From: Tenebrio molitor
Taxonomy: Eukaryota; Arthropoda; Insecta; Coleoptera; Tenebrionidae
Direction of reading: 5' to 3'
Length of the DNA: 64,000 bases
NCBI RefSeq assembly: GCF_963966145.1
Contig: NC_091046.1
Location: forward strand, 25,916,001-25,980,000
Shown: positions 43,416 through 53,771 of the stretch, piece after piece
Numbering within the stretch: the first letter of the stretch is position 1
Layout: each line of letters opens with the position of its first letter
Made by a program: the position numbers and the translations under genes
Notes under the pieces: generated by a model
What the model was told of the DNA's origin: nothing
The model's database searches: none
What the model saw: only the letters and a program-made list of their open reading frames with translations

Positions 43416-44845
43416 TGTTACGTTATTGTTTTTCTCCTGATCTACTACTACAACAACAAGAGAAAACTTAAATCTCCCGACTCCACTGGGGGAAATTTAA
43501 ATAACGATTTCGAGACTGATCGGTTCCAGGTCTGGCACAAAACACACTTACGTCTCGAGAGCAAGGCTGTTGAAGTAGAAATTATACTACACAAACACGG
43601 TGTTATACCAGGTGTTGGACAGAAACACAAATGTAAATATAATGGTGTTTAATTCTCGTTCCTAGCTTTACATACGACACTTAATTATTTAACTCAAACT
43701 CAGATGCCGCTGCGGGCGTAACACAGTTGTCTATGTAAGGTGAATCTAGGATACAAAACAAGAAATATTCTCGAAAATGAACGAATTAAAGTTTTTACCT
43801 TGAAACTATTTTAAACTAGCCAAAATTGCAAAATGAAAGCGAGTAAAGTGGCGAACTGAAGGTTCACAAAGTAACACGCTGAAGGCGCTTAAACTCTAGT
43901 GAAATTTACAAAAAGTGCCGGTACTACCAGGCTAAACTTCTAATTAACAAGTGACTAATCCATGAAATTTAAACCAAACTTTCCTTACACCGGGCCTGGG
44001 GCTTGAAATCCAGAAAGAGTCCTGGGAAGAGCGAGAGCTGGAGGAAGGTCCTCCGAGTCCTTCTTCCGCCGCTGATCTATCACGCCGTCCGTATCCTCGG
44101 AAAGTCCTCGGGGTCCTTCCTCCCCTCGACACTTCCTAGGGATAAGCGTGAATTAGTTAGGTTTAGCCCCGGTGCAAAAAAGTGGAAAACGATAAAGTAA
44201 AGTGATAAAATGATTAAAAAAAACTTCCGAGAGCCAGCGAGCGCGTCGTTTCTGGCGAGGTCACTTCAGGTCCGATAACGTAAACCAACGTAAAAGAAAT
44301 GTGCCAAGATGGCGGACAGTATAAGAAAGACGCTGAAGGACCTTGCCAGATATGAGTTGCTCCTGGACTCGGGTTCCTCGGCCAGGGACAGTCCGGTGTG
44401 AGGTCCTGCTCTCCGGAGGGGTCCTGGGGGATGACGTCGGCCCAACAGGGTGGTGAAATTATCCGCTGAAGCGTAGGGTCGATGACCCTCGTGAAGGAAG
44501 CCTTTATCCGCCGCGACGTTTCGGTTGGAATTCTTCTAGGACGACTTCCCAGCCGAATCGGTCTTCCTCCACGGGTTCGCCAGCACCTGTTGCACACTAA
44601 AACACCCCCTAATCTCCCCCTTTGAACACAACACTCACACACGGATCGGTCGTAACCTCTGACCTCTACTAGTCGAGAACCTGTCGAGAACCCCTGACAT
44701 GGCGTCTGCTCCACCTTTATATATTTTCCCCTCCTCTCGCCGAATTAACGCGGCCGGTACCGGAAGTCGGGGTCTGAGAGCCCGTTCTGGAATGTTCTAG
44801 AACGTTCTCGCCTTTACGATTTACCGCGAAATTTAAATCGTAACA
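43416..44845 (-). repeat. LTR (5' LTR of the minus-strand element)
   Basis: TGTTACG to CGTAACA, 1430 bp, nearly identical to 39422-40862. The substitutions noticed lie together near 44240-44270 (for example GCGAGCGCG against GCGAGAGCG). Confidence 0.93.
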
Positions 44846-44882
44846 GTATGTACATCGTGGAAATTTTACTGTTTCATTACAG

Positions 44883-45713
44883 ATTCCGAAAACACAGGAA
44901 GAATGGCTAAATGTGAGCAAAGGTTTTGAAACTACTTACATGGAACTTCCCACACTGTATCGGGGCAATTGATGGTAAGCACGTTGCGCTACGAGTACAA
45001 TCCCCTGTAAACAGTGGCAGCGAATACATCAATTACAAAGGATTTTTCAGCATAGTTCTTTTTGCTGTTGTTGATGCTAACTACAGTTTTATGTTTGTGG
45101 ATGTAGAATGCCAAGGCCGAATATCCGACCGTGGAGTATTCGCTAATACAGACTTATGCAAAAAATTGTAAAACAATTCGCTAAACCTCCGTCATTCGAC
45201 TCTTCTAAATGAAAGAACACAAGAATTGCCATACTTTTTTCTTGGAGATGAATCATTTGCGATATCAGAAAATTTAATGAAAGTGTATTCTGGTTACCAT
45301 GCAAAAGGTTCAAAACAAAGAATTTACAACTATAGGGTGTGTAGAGCTCATAGGATTGTTGAGAATGTTTTCGGCATATCTTCAGCTGTTTTCCGCGTAT
45401 TACGGAAACCAATGCTAGTTGCATCAGAAAATGCATCAAAGGTTGTGCTAACCGTTGCTCTGCTACACAACTTCTTACGACAAAGACCTAAATCTAATGC
45501 ACTTTACAACCCACCGGGAACATACGTTGTTGAACAGTCAGGTAATGTGACACATGGGAGTTGGAGAAAAATAGCAAATGATGAAAGCAGTTCATTACAT
45601 CCCCTGAGAAATGTACCACGTAGAGCAAGGTCGAATTTTTAACTATACGAGAAGAACTAGCTGATTATTTTTTTAAAGAGGGAAAGGTAGAAAGGCAGAA
45701 TCAATATGCATAG
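44883..45713 (+). pseudogene. PIF/Harbinger transposase (HARBI1-like), 3' exon
   Basis: After an acceptor (TTTCATTACAG) the frame reads IPKTQEEWLNVSKGF and, after a shift near 44930, WNFPHCIGAIDGKHVALRVQ (first catalytic Asp). It goes on with INYKGFFSIVLFAVVDANYS, SDRGVFANTDL (a further conserved Asp) and YRVCRAHRIVENVFGIS (the Glu). A TAA replaces a codon at about 45168, and another shift near 45642 is needed to reach REELADYFFKEGKVE and the stop at 45713. The missing 5' part should lie left of 39422. The LTR element inserted just upstream of this exon. Confidence 0.82.
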
Positions 45714-45743
45714 AAAAGACTAAAGTGGATATTATTTACTTAC

Positions 45744-46193
45744 AGTGTTTAACGACGGATTTGGCTTATTTTTCTCCAAAATGAATTGCAAACTTGTAAA
45801 GGCGAACCAATTGCTTTTGTAAATTTCTTGTGTTCCTTAAAAATAACAAAGCTTTAATTAATAATCACAAAAATAATCAATTGTATCACTCTGTTTTTTT
45901 TTTATTTTTATGAAATTTATACAGTGAAATCACTGCATAAATATCGACACACTTACCTTTTCCAGTTCCTACTGATTTTTTCATTTTCATGTTTTCCCTT
46001 CTGAGTGATGACAGAAGATTTTCCATCTTCTTTTGCACTGCTCTACAGGCCTTCCTATTTTACTCGCGATTTCTGTCCACGCATCTTGCTTTTTAATTTT
46101 GTTGAAGTGACCCGGATGTTGAGGATTCCAAATTAAAATTTTCTGGTGGTAAAGTTCTATAAAATCTTTAACATCATTTTTATTCCACTCCAT
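45744..46193 (-). pseudogene. MADF-type partner protein, exons 1 and 2 (Harbinger)
   Basis: Exon 1 (46193-45957): MEWNKNDVKDFIELYHQKIL, then HFNKIKKQDAWTEIASKIGR. After a frameshift near 46035 comes VQKKMENLLSSLRREN, ending at donor GTAAGTG. Exon 2 (45835-45744): TQEIYKSNWFAFTSLQFILE, ending at donor GTAAGTA. Together they form the MADF domain, a Myb-related DNA-binding fold, about 85 residues. Such proteins are the second gene of PIF/Harbinger elements and help bring the transposase to DNA. The candidate third exon is beyond the LTR insertion at 39337. The transposase exon (plus strand) therefore lies within this gene's intron. Confidence 0.75.
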
Positions 46194-47378
46194 AATCACA
46201 AGAATCGTCGCCACACGTGTTAAACACAAGACAATGTGACAAAAACTAAGCCCCTAGGAAGTGGTCTGTTGGTGCGTCCCAACTTGGAGAGTTGCGTGTT
46301 GTTGTATTTCCTTTGATGCGACGGGCAAAAACCGACAACTGATGGTTCGGTCCGAAAATGTCACGCGTGTCAAACTGGTCACGCCATTGTGTATCTCCAT
46401 AGAGACGGTTAAAGTGTCTTTTTTTCTGAGCGGAATACAAGTACTTCAAGTCCTAGGAGTAGAAGTGTTCCAGAGGCGGCTCGACCGAGTCAAATGTAAG
46501 GTCATTTGAAGCATTAAATTATCCTCCATTAAAATAAGACTTCTAAAAAGCGTTTTGGGCGTATCCATGCTGTCAGATGAGAATGATGTGATGTCAAAAT
46601 CAGCAGCAAGATGGTTGTTCGGTTTTAAAAAGTAAACATTTGAAGGTTATAATCGTTTGCTATTCACGTTTTGATAAATTTTGTTATATTTAGCGAATAT
46701 TTGTAAAGTAAAAAGTCCGATGCCATTGAATGAAAACGAAATGCACGGCGACGCCTCCAAAATTGATGCAGATCGCGGCAAAATGCCGATCTAATCTGAC
46801 CACAGTCCCGGGCGAAAAGTGTATAATTTCTACTTAATCCTCTGATGAGGAGTATCTGGCTACCTAGATGGGTAAACTTTCAAATTTCTGAGTTCCCTAG
46901 AGAAAAAATTACAAATTATTATTGTAGGTTAGGTACATAAATACAAGATGTTATAGGGCTTGTCGATGCGACGAAATCACCAATTTGACAATGAGAGATA
47001 TCGAAGATTTGGGCTCTGCTATCTTTGTAAAAGTTCAGGATATTAAAAATTACAAATCGCGATTATTCACCATTTTGGGAAAGCTTTACGTGGAAATTTG
47101 CAGAAAGTAGATTGGATAGCCTTGTAGACTTCACTAATATTATCGAAACTTCAAGTACCAATAACAAGTGAAGTAGAAATTACTAGTGCCTTAAAATTTG
47201 AAGATTGTAACTGCAGGAAAAGAAAAATAAATAAGCTTCGTCCAGTTGTGCGACCTCAACTGCGTTTCGGTCTTCAATTTCTGGGCTCAGCACAAAAAAG
47301 GATACGTCTACTCTTAATGATATAATATGCTACTTTCTGCAAGGTTCAAGAAAAAGAGACAGGTAACAAATAATTTCC
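46194..47378. other. spacer, no gene recognised
   Basis: Small frames on both strands (46246-46509) overlap and look like chance. No repeat was recognised. Confidence 0.4.
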
Positions 47379-47382
47379 TTAA

Positions 47383-47702
47383 CACTTTGGCTACTACGGG
47401 GGTATTTTGAAAAATGTCCCCACAAACTACGACATTTTTGTTTGTCTATATTCATTTGCAGTTAGAAAGGCATTAGAAAGGTGATCTAGGCGACATTTGT
47501 AATTATTTTTTCGAAATGCTTCACCAATCTTTACTCACAAACTACGACTATCGAGAATCCCCTTGTAAACTACGAAAATCATGTCCGTATAGGGTACACA
47601 GTGGATCTAATTGAGTCGTGAAATGTGTACCAAATCTGACCACATAGTTTGCAGGTAAAGGTCGAGTGTGTACCAAAAATGGTACACATAGTAGCCAAAG
47701 TG
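47383..47702. mobile_element. piggyBac-type MITE with TTAA target
   Basis: CACTTTGGCTACTA at 47383 is inverted as TAGTAGCCAAAGTG at 47702, and TTAA flanks both ends. At 320 bp it has no coding capacity. Inside, AAACTACGA and ATGGTACACA-like units recur. TTAA targets identify the piggyBac superfamily. The ends differ from those of the 25.9-32 kb piggyBac, so another transposase would move it. Confidence 0.85.
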
Positions 47703-47829
47703 TTAATACACTGCCCCGTAAAATGAACGCATAATCTAAGTTCTGGGGGTATTTTTTTATTTTCGGTGATTTTTCTGTGTTTTATATTATCATTTTATTT
47801 TTAATGGTTTCTTCCAACAAGACCCCGTA

Positions 47830-48783
47830 CATCGTCCTGCGAGAAATCTCTCACCAGAAGAATGTGCCGTTGCCTTTGCATTGCAAGAAGAGGGCACAAC
47901 ACAAACTTACATTGCTCAACGCTTAAGAGTTTCACAGTCCGCCATTTCGCGGGCTTTCAATCGGTTTAGAGAAACAGGCACACATCAACGACGACACGGC
48001 CAAGGCAGAGGACGCATAACTACCCCTAGACAAGATCGTTTTATGCATTTACAAGCTCTGAGACAACGGTTTGTGACCAGCACTTTAGTGCAACAAGAAT
48101 TTTCTAGGACCTATGGGTTTAGAATAAGTCAAGATACTGTACGAAGAAGGCTTGTAGAAGCTGACTTGCACCCCTACACCCCAGCAAGAGACCCGCTACT
48201 TACTCCGGATCATCGTAGACAACGGCTGTTGTTTGCGAATGAACATCTGAATTGGAATGATAATGATTGGGCCAACGTACTCTTCACCGATGAGTCCAGG
48301 TTTTGTCTGTACAGTGATGATAGACGAGTGAGAGTGTACAGACGCCTGGGCGAAAGATACGCTCAGTGTAACATTGTCGGAACAGTAAGTCATGGTGGTG
48401 GATCCGTTATGGTTTGGGGTGGTATTTCGTCAGCAGCTCATACCGACATGGTCATCGTTGATAGAGGACGAATGACAGCACATCGGTATATTACGGAAGT
48501 CGTGGAACCTCATGTAGTGCCATTCGCACTTGGGGATGATTTTCTTTTAATGGACGTTAATGCTCGACCACATATCGCTCGGGTTGTGCAAAATTACCTT
48601 ACAGATGTTAATATTGCCAGAATGGTCTGGCCACCGCGCAGTCCCGACCTAAACCCAATCGAGCACATATGGGATAACATGTTACGGGAAGTTAGAACTC
48701 TTCAACCGCCTCCTATGACGTTGAACGAACTGTCACAGAGCCTAATTCATATTTGGAACAATATTGATCAATTAAGACCTTAG
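47830..48783 (+). pseudogene. Tc1-like DD34E transposase, nearly full length, catalytic Asp lost
   Basis: One plus-strand frame runs from PARNLSPEECAVAFALQEEG (about 47840) to stop at 48783. The usual ATG before PARNLSPEE is not found in frame; the internal TTG at 47881 is not a credible start. A helix-turn-helix pair follows (TYIAQRLRVSQSAISRAF; DTVRRRLVEADLH), with a basic GQGRGR linker. Then the nuclease: D137 (VLFTDESRF), the block LLMDVNARPH and E261 (PDLNPIEHIWD), numbered from 47881. In relatives the second block reads D-N-A-R-P-H; here the codon before Asn is GTT (Val, 48556-48558), 34 residues before the Glu. The protein is otherwise complete but should be inactive. Confidence 0.85.
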
Positions 48784-48954
48784 AAATTTAATTCTCGGTA
48801 TGAGAAGACGTTGCCAGGCCGTCATCAATGTCCGGGGAGGGAATACGCGGTATTAGATAACATAAATCGTGCTACTTTTGTCTTCTGACAATTAGGTATC
48901 AGTATTTGTTGTAATATTTTAGAATAAAAGCTGTTTTCCAGTTCTGCCATCTAA

Positions 48955-49428
48955 TCAGCATTGCGTTTGTGTTTTTTTTTTCACAGCGACTACCCTTCTT
49001 TTTTGAGGATGGCTGTCTCCTTTGTCTGTTCTTTTTTCCTCAAGTTTCCTTTTAGTACCGCCAGAGGTGCTTGGCTGAGGAGTTAAATTTAAATTATCGT
49101 CAAAAGCATTGAGCTCCAGCAAGGGAGTTATTGCAGTCGCATCATCTTTAAACGTAATATTTTCCAACATTATTAAATATTATTAAATTGAGTGGAACTC
49201 TCTTAATAGTTCTGATTACCAACCTTCTGTTATGGGAATTTCTACTTCTGGAATATCAGATAGTCCATCCACTGCTACCGGTTTTAATAAACGTAGCAGT
49301 CTTTCGTCGAATTCCGTCAAAGCTTTACACTTAGGAGGACCTCCACCATTGTTTCCAATTTCCAGTTTCAGAAGACGCGCCTTTCGTCTAACGTTTACGT
49401 TCATAAATCCGAAAATCGTGCCGGCCAC
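48955..49428 (-). pseudogene. NAIF1-like Myb partner protein fragment (Harbinger)
   Basis: Minus strand: NVNVRRKARLLKLEIGNNGG, then GGPPKCKALTEFDERLLRLL and ending ITEGW. A second open piece (49170-48955) carries PQPSTSGGTKRKLEEKR and a Lys-rich end. Helix 3 of the Myb/SANT domain followed by a basic region, the TGGGPPP-type loop and a disordered basic tail is typical of the second gene of Harbinger elements. It is not part of the Harbinger at 49682-52359, which has its own partner gene. It abuts the broken mariner at 49430. Confidence 0.6.
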
Positions 49429-49429
49429 G

Positions 49430-49681
49430 TTTTAGGGCCATTGCGTCCAATCCACCGTCGAGGGTATGTCCTATTCAAAAAGTCTCTAACCTGCCGGTTG
49501 TAATGTGGAGGTGCACCGTATGTAAGAACCAGTCTAGTAAAAACCATTTACAAAAATGACGACGCACTGGATAGTCTGCAGGACTTAATCCTTGAACTCT
49601 TTGTACATGATAAGGATAAAGTAACTGTTCATGCAAAATCCTAGATACAACCCATTGTGACACATTAAATTGCCTGCCTAT
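49430..49681 (-). pseudogene. mariner transposase, middle and C-terminal part (split copy)
   Basis: Minus strand: FNVSQWVVSRILHEQLLYPY, HVQRVQGLSPADYPVRRHFC (second helix-turn-helix and lead-in). After a deletion come YGAPPHYNRQVRDFLNRTYP and RRWIGRNGPKTWPARFSDL, the second catalytic block (its Asp is lost) and the approach to the third. The first part of the same gene is at 52374-52624, and the Harbinger between them carries a TAT duplication. No C-terminus follows. Confidence 0.8.
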
Positions 49682-49929
49682 AGGCCGTATTCAGTAAGGA
49701 ACATGTTAATTTTAACCGACCGCTAAATATTTTAACGGCCGCTAAACCAAAATTGTTATTCTGTATCTACTATGTCGTTTAAAATTTAACGTACTAGCTT
49801 TAATTCCTTGGATTTAGCGGTTGCAATTTAAAGGCTAGTCAAAAGTAGGTATTAAAAAATAACGGTGCGTCAATGGTAGAATACTTTTAGGTTACTTGTG
49901 TTCTATAACAGTTTTATACATAGTTAATC

Positions 49930-51107
49930 ATGGCATATGTACTTGATGCTGTCATTCATGTTGTTTTGGCTGAAGAAAACAATAACAGAGTACGAAGGTA
50001 CAATACAATTTTGAAGGTGCACCTAATTTTTAGGTCGCTAATTTCTGCTTTCTTTTTAGACATCGGCTTCGAATTAATCAAAGAAATTTACGTGATAGTA
50101 GTAACCCTTTCGAATTACCAGACCGTATATTTTTGAAACTATTTCGTCTAAGTAAACAATGTTGTGAAGACCTCATAAACACTTTGACTGAATATATGAT
50201 CAATCCTCAAAGGACCACCATGATACCGATATATTTACGTATATTATCTACATTACATTTTTTCGGGCATGGAAGTTACCAGCTTAATGTTGGTACTGGA
50301 TATGCATTTGCTATTAGTCAATCCTCTGTCAGCCGGTGTATTTCCGAAATTTCAAACGTTATGGTTGAACACCTTCTAAATAGATGGATACACTTTCCCA
50401 ATGATGAAGTGAGCAGAAACGAAGTTGAGGCAGGATTTCAGGAACTTGACCATAGATTCCCCAATTTATTGGGTATCATTGATTGTACACATGTGAAAAT
50501 AGTTGGTCCTCCAATGAATCATCCTGTATATCCTGCAGCACCTTATTACTGCAGAAAGGGCTATTACAGTTTAAATACCCAAATTGTATGTGATTCAAAA
50601 TATAAAATATTGAACATGAATGCCAGATTTCCCGGATCAGTCCACGATTCGGCCATTTGGATGTCTTCAAATGTGAGAACCATGTTATATAGGCAGTTCA
50701 TGAATGGAAACAATGGTTATTTACTAGGAGATGGTGGCTATCCGTTACAACCTTGGTTGCTTGTACCTTTTACCGATTTTATGCCAGATTCACCAGAATC
50801 AAAATTTAATACTGCTCTTTCACAGCAAAGGATACGGATAGAGCATGTTAATGGTATTTTAAAATCTAGATTTAGATGTACACTAAGCAACAGAGCTTTG
50901 CATTATAACCCCATTCGAGCTGCAAAAATTATTTATAGCTGTGGAATTCTACACAATATGGCGATACATTATAATGTAGACTTGCCCCATGGTGAATATT
51001 TTGAAGACAACAATGAAGTTGATGTAATTCCAGGCCCAATAAATCAAGACTGGTTCAATCAAGGAAATATTACTCGGCAACAAATTGTTAACAACTTTTT
51101 TCAATAA
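49930..51107 (+). CDS. Harbinger transposase (HARBI1-like), two exons
   Basis: Exon 1 (49930-49998) MAYVLDAVIHVVLAEENNNR joins across a 61-bp intron (49999-50059; GTACAA...TTTTTAG) to exon 2 at 50060, giving HRLRINQRNLRDSSNPFELP. From there the frame is open to 51107, about 370 residues in all, full family length. A helix-turn-helix region (about GYAFAISQSSVSRCISEI) precedes the DDE nuclease: GIIDCTHVKI (D), FPGSVHDSAIW (D), LLGDGGYPL (D) and QQRIRIEHVNGILKSRF (E). I see no stop or frameshift. One oddity is Cys where most relatives have Gly after the first Asp. It could be functional. It would act with the Myb partner encoded convergently 60 bp away. Confidence 0.88.
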
Positions 51108-51169
51108 ATTGAATTTTGATAAAACAAAACTAAGTAAAGAAAACTTTATTGATAATAAAAAATTCTCAG

Positions 51170-52035
51170 TTAACATGTCAAATTGAATACAGCACTTTGC
51201 TTATTTCGTTTTTTGACTCGCGCAATAGAGGAACTCAGAACCAACAATGCTTGCGCGATGTTATTATTTGAAGCAGCAACATTTTTCAAGCAAACTTCGT
51301 GGTTACTCATCACCTGTTGCATGGGGTGTAGGGTTATATTTCTTTTCTTTTTAATTATCTGTTTTGGTCTTCGAGTTGTTGCCATTGCAGCTTCTGCTTG
51401 AGGGTCTGGAGTTGTTAATATCTCAGCCTCTATTATTGGTCTTGTATTTGTTTCTATTGCTGTCTCTGCTACTGCTATTGGAGTTGTTGATAATACACCA
51501 TATTTGCCCAGTATTTTCTTGGATATATTAATCATTATCAGAAATTGCAACTATTCATAAAAGAAAACTTACTGCTTCATTCTGGTCTGCCATGAGTGTA
51601 ATGTCACCTCTACTTCCACCAGCTTCTGGGAGTGGTGCACCTTCTATAACTACATTTGAAATTAAACCTATGATTTTATCTTCAATCTCAGATAATTTAA
51701 CTTTCTTTCCACCTCCCCCAGTTCCGTTTATGTCATACATGTTGTCTCGAGCTTTCCTTCTAACATTAGTTTTTAATTCATTTCACGCCTATAAAACGCA
51801 GCTTGGTTGGTATAAATTACTAAAATAACGATAATCTTACTTCTTTCCATTGTTTCACTGATTTGTTGGCACCTGCTGAGGAATTTAATAGGTTTGCGAC
51901 TGTCTCCCAATGTTGTTTCATCTGCGGTATTTCAGCCATTGATAATTTGGGTGAAAGCATCATAGTATGCTCCTCTAAATAATTTATAAGGATCTGTTTT
52001 TGAGTTTTCGTCATTCTTGCGCCGCGACTTGCCAT
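51170..52035 (-). CDS. Harbinger Myb/SANT partner protein, three exons, one stop
   Basis: Exon 1 (52035-51841): MASRGARMTKTQKQILINYL, then MKQHWETVANLLNSS and KSVKQWKE. Exon 2 (51788-51573): A, stop, NELKTNVRRKARDNMYD and GTGGGGKKVKLSEIEDKIIG. Exon 3 (51517-51170) is a Thr/Pro-rich linker, a basic patch (RRPKQIIKKKRN) and a C-terminal helix (NNNIAQALLVLSSSIARVKK). All boundaries are GT-AG and in frame. The fold is the zeste/NAIF1-like Myb domain that recruits Harbinger transposase to DNA ends. The only defect is TGA at 51785-51783 where the family has Trp (TGG), so one substitution disables the gene. Confidence 0.82.
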
Positions 52036-52373
52036 ATTGTGCTCAAAACTTCTGAACAATAACATCCACTAACGGTATTAACTGCATCAGACACATATCA
52101 CATAACCTCACATTGAAAGAGTTGTCATTGAAAACGCGGGAAGTTGGGGCCGAGTCGGCGCAACTGTCTTGAAACATCTGAACTAAAATGACTGTTCACA
52201 ACTAGTTTTAACGGCGCCCGCTAAAATGATATATTTTTACACAACCGCTAAATTTTGCGTTACAGAATATGAAGAATGATTTTAACTTTAACGGGTCCGC
52301 TAAAATGCAATATTTTAAAGGGTCTCTAAAATTAACGTGCACCTTACAGAATACGGCCTTATGTCTGCTACTT

Positions 52374-52624
52374 ACCTGGATTCACTTCCGTTGCGTTTAA
52401 AATTGGATCTTCAATGTTTAACACGCAATTTGATCGTTGTAGGTCTCGTCCACACACTGAAGGCTGAAGTAATCCGGTTTCTCGCAACCCTTGGGCAACT
52501 TCCACAAGAGTTTATCGACTCGGCACTCTTCTGTTAGGAAACCGAGCACCATACAAACGAACCGCTGCAGATGCATTTCCGCAACTTTCACCGTAAAGTA
52601 AATACATATTCGCGTACTCAACAT
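52374..52624 (-). pseudogene. mariner transposase, N-terminal part (split copy)
   Basis: Minus strand: EYANMYLLYGESCGNASAAV, RLYGARFPNRRVPSR, then LVEVAQGLRETGLLQPSV, the first helix-turn-helix and linker. It ends VLNIEDPILNATEVNPGK near 52380, directly beside the Harbinger. The continuation is at 49681. Stops and shifts are present in each half, so the gene was probably dead before or soon after the insertion. Confidence 0.78.
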
Positions 52625-52639
52625 TAGAAAAAGGCATGA

Positions 52640-53768
52640 TTTTGAAAGGCATCAATGGAAAAATTACAAATTTATTGTGTATCTACTTTCTTCAAATAGA
52701 TACATACATTTATTAATACACATTGACATTTTTTCAGTAGTATTATTTTATCAGCTTGCCAACAAAACGAGAGATTTATTATTTGCAATACTTTTTTTCG
52801 TATCCCACCTCCACCCGGCGGCACGGCAATTTTGCCGGAGTACATACACTATTACGGATATTACTATCAAGTAATAGTGCAGTGCTTATCAATACAATTA
52901 TTTATTTGAATAATTTATGGTGATAGGACAATTATTGCGATTATCATCTCCGATGTCCGGCGGCGGCGGCGTATTAGACATTAGACATCACTTTGGCTGT
53001 TGTATTAGACTTCTTCATCACGCTCTTGCTATCGATTACATGAACGTTCATTTTCTTATTATGCATCAAAAATAAACGATACACTTTTTCGAGCAAATAA
53101 AATACTTTGGTAAAATTTACAGTCGATTTACTTGGTTTTGTTGGTTTCGTTGTTAACTTACTAAACAGGCCAACAGATGGCGCCACGGTCCATAGTCAGA
53201 AAACTGCGTCCGAAAAAGAGTTACTTTTTATCCGCATGGGAGTACGTAAAATTCCCTTTTTCATTAAGGGTGCTTGACCTTATGTAGTCGATACCCGGCA
53301 CCGTCCACAGTATTTTGTGGGCCCGGTTGCCGCCATCAGTATCGGATTCAATATTGAGCGCGTGACCGCCGCCGGCAACCATTGGTTTATTTTGCGAGCG
53401 CCGTTGCCGGCAGCGGAGGCACTACCTCATTATTTACATCTGAGATCCCGCTTGTGCAAGATTACCAAATCTACATTTTGTTACTAAAAAATTTCGATTG
53501 ATTGATTAATATGAATCCTGCTGTTTTTGAAGTTCCAGTTTTTCGTAATCGTATAAATTGTTTATAACTTCTTTCATTAAAATATTTTCTCGTTGGTATT
53601 AAATATCGAGGATTTATTGTTTTGATAAACCCAGTGAATCCTTCATCTTCTTCAAATGAAAATGGTTGTAGTGTAGATCTTTCGCTATCATTATTGCATT
53701 TTTTTTAGTCTAGTATCTTTAGCATAGCAATGTTTGAATTCTTCTGATACATTACTTACTACATTACA
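52640..53768. other. no gene recognised; GC-rich patch at 53270-53430
   Basis: A 70-codon minus-strand frame (52974-53186) is Lys/Thr-rich and unrecognised. The GC-rich patch holds GTTGCCGCC, GCCGCCGCCGGCAACC and CCGTTGCCGGCAGC, partly self-complementary, in a strongly AT-rich setting. A related GGCGGCGGCG run lies at 52962. Confidence 0.45.
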
Positions 53769-53771
53769 TTA

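Larger units (their letters stand above)
39422..44845 (-). mobile_element. young non-autonomous gypsy-type LTR element
   Basis: Two LTRs (39422-40862 and 43416-44845) are flanked by the 4-bp duplication GTAT (39418-39421 and 44846-44849), a complete recent insertion. A primer-binding site (43415-43398) and a purine tract (40880-40863) sit where they should for a minus-strand element. The LTRs differ by one 11-bp repeat unit and about three substitutions that I found. The 2.55-kb inside has no gag or pol. It shares only leader and trailer sequence with the gypsy copies at 3.3-14.7 kb (for example GGGGTGAAGCCCCAGGTCTC), so it would be mobilised in trans. Confidence 0.92.
49682..52359 (+). mobile_element. 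PIF/Harbinger transposon, nearly intact
   Basis: It begins AGGCCGTATTCAGTAAGGAA and, on the other strand, ends AGGCCGTATTCTGTAAGGTG; the ends continue to match through CATGTTAATTTTA and CACGTTAATTTTA. TAT at 49679-49681 and 52360-52362 is the 3-bp target duplication. It carries a transposase gene on plus (49930-51107) and a Myb/SANT partner on minus (52035-51170), convergent, as usual for the superfamily. Subterminal GCTAAA/TTTAGC units occur at both ends. It is inserted in a mariner gene whose halves rejoin across it. Confidence 0.92.

Noticed and set aside
39454..44714. Pairs of identical frames in the two LTRs (for example near 39.5 and 43.5 kb)
   Set aside because: They exist twice only because the LTRs are duplicated; no motif, and LTRs do not normally code.
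53270..53430. GC-rich patch as a possible CpG promoter or RNA gene
   Set aside because: No start, box elements or structure I can support.
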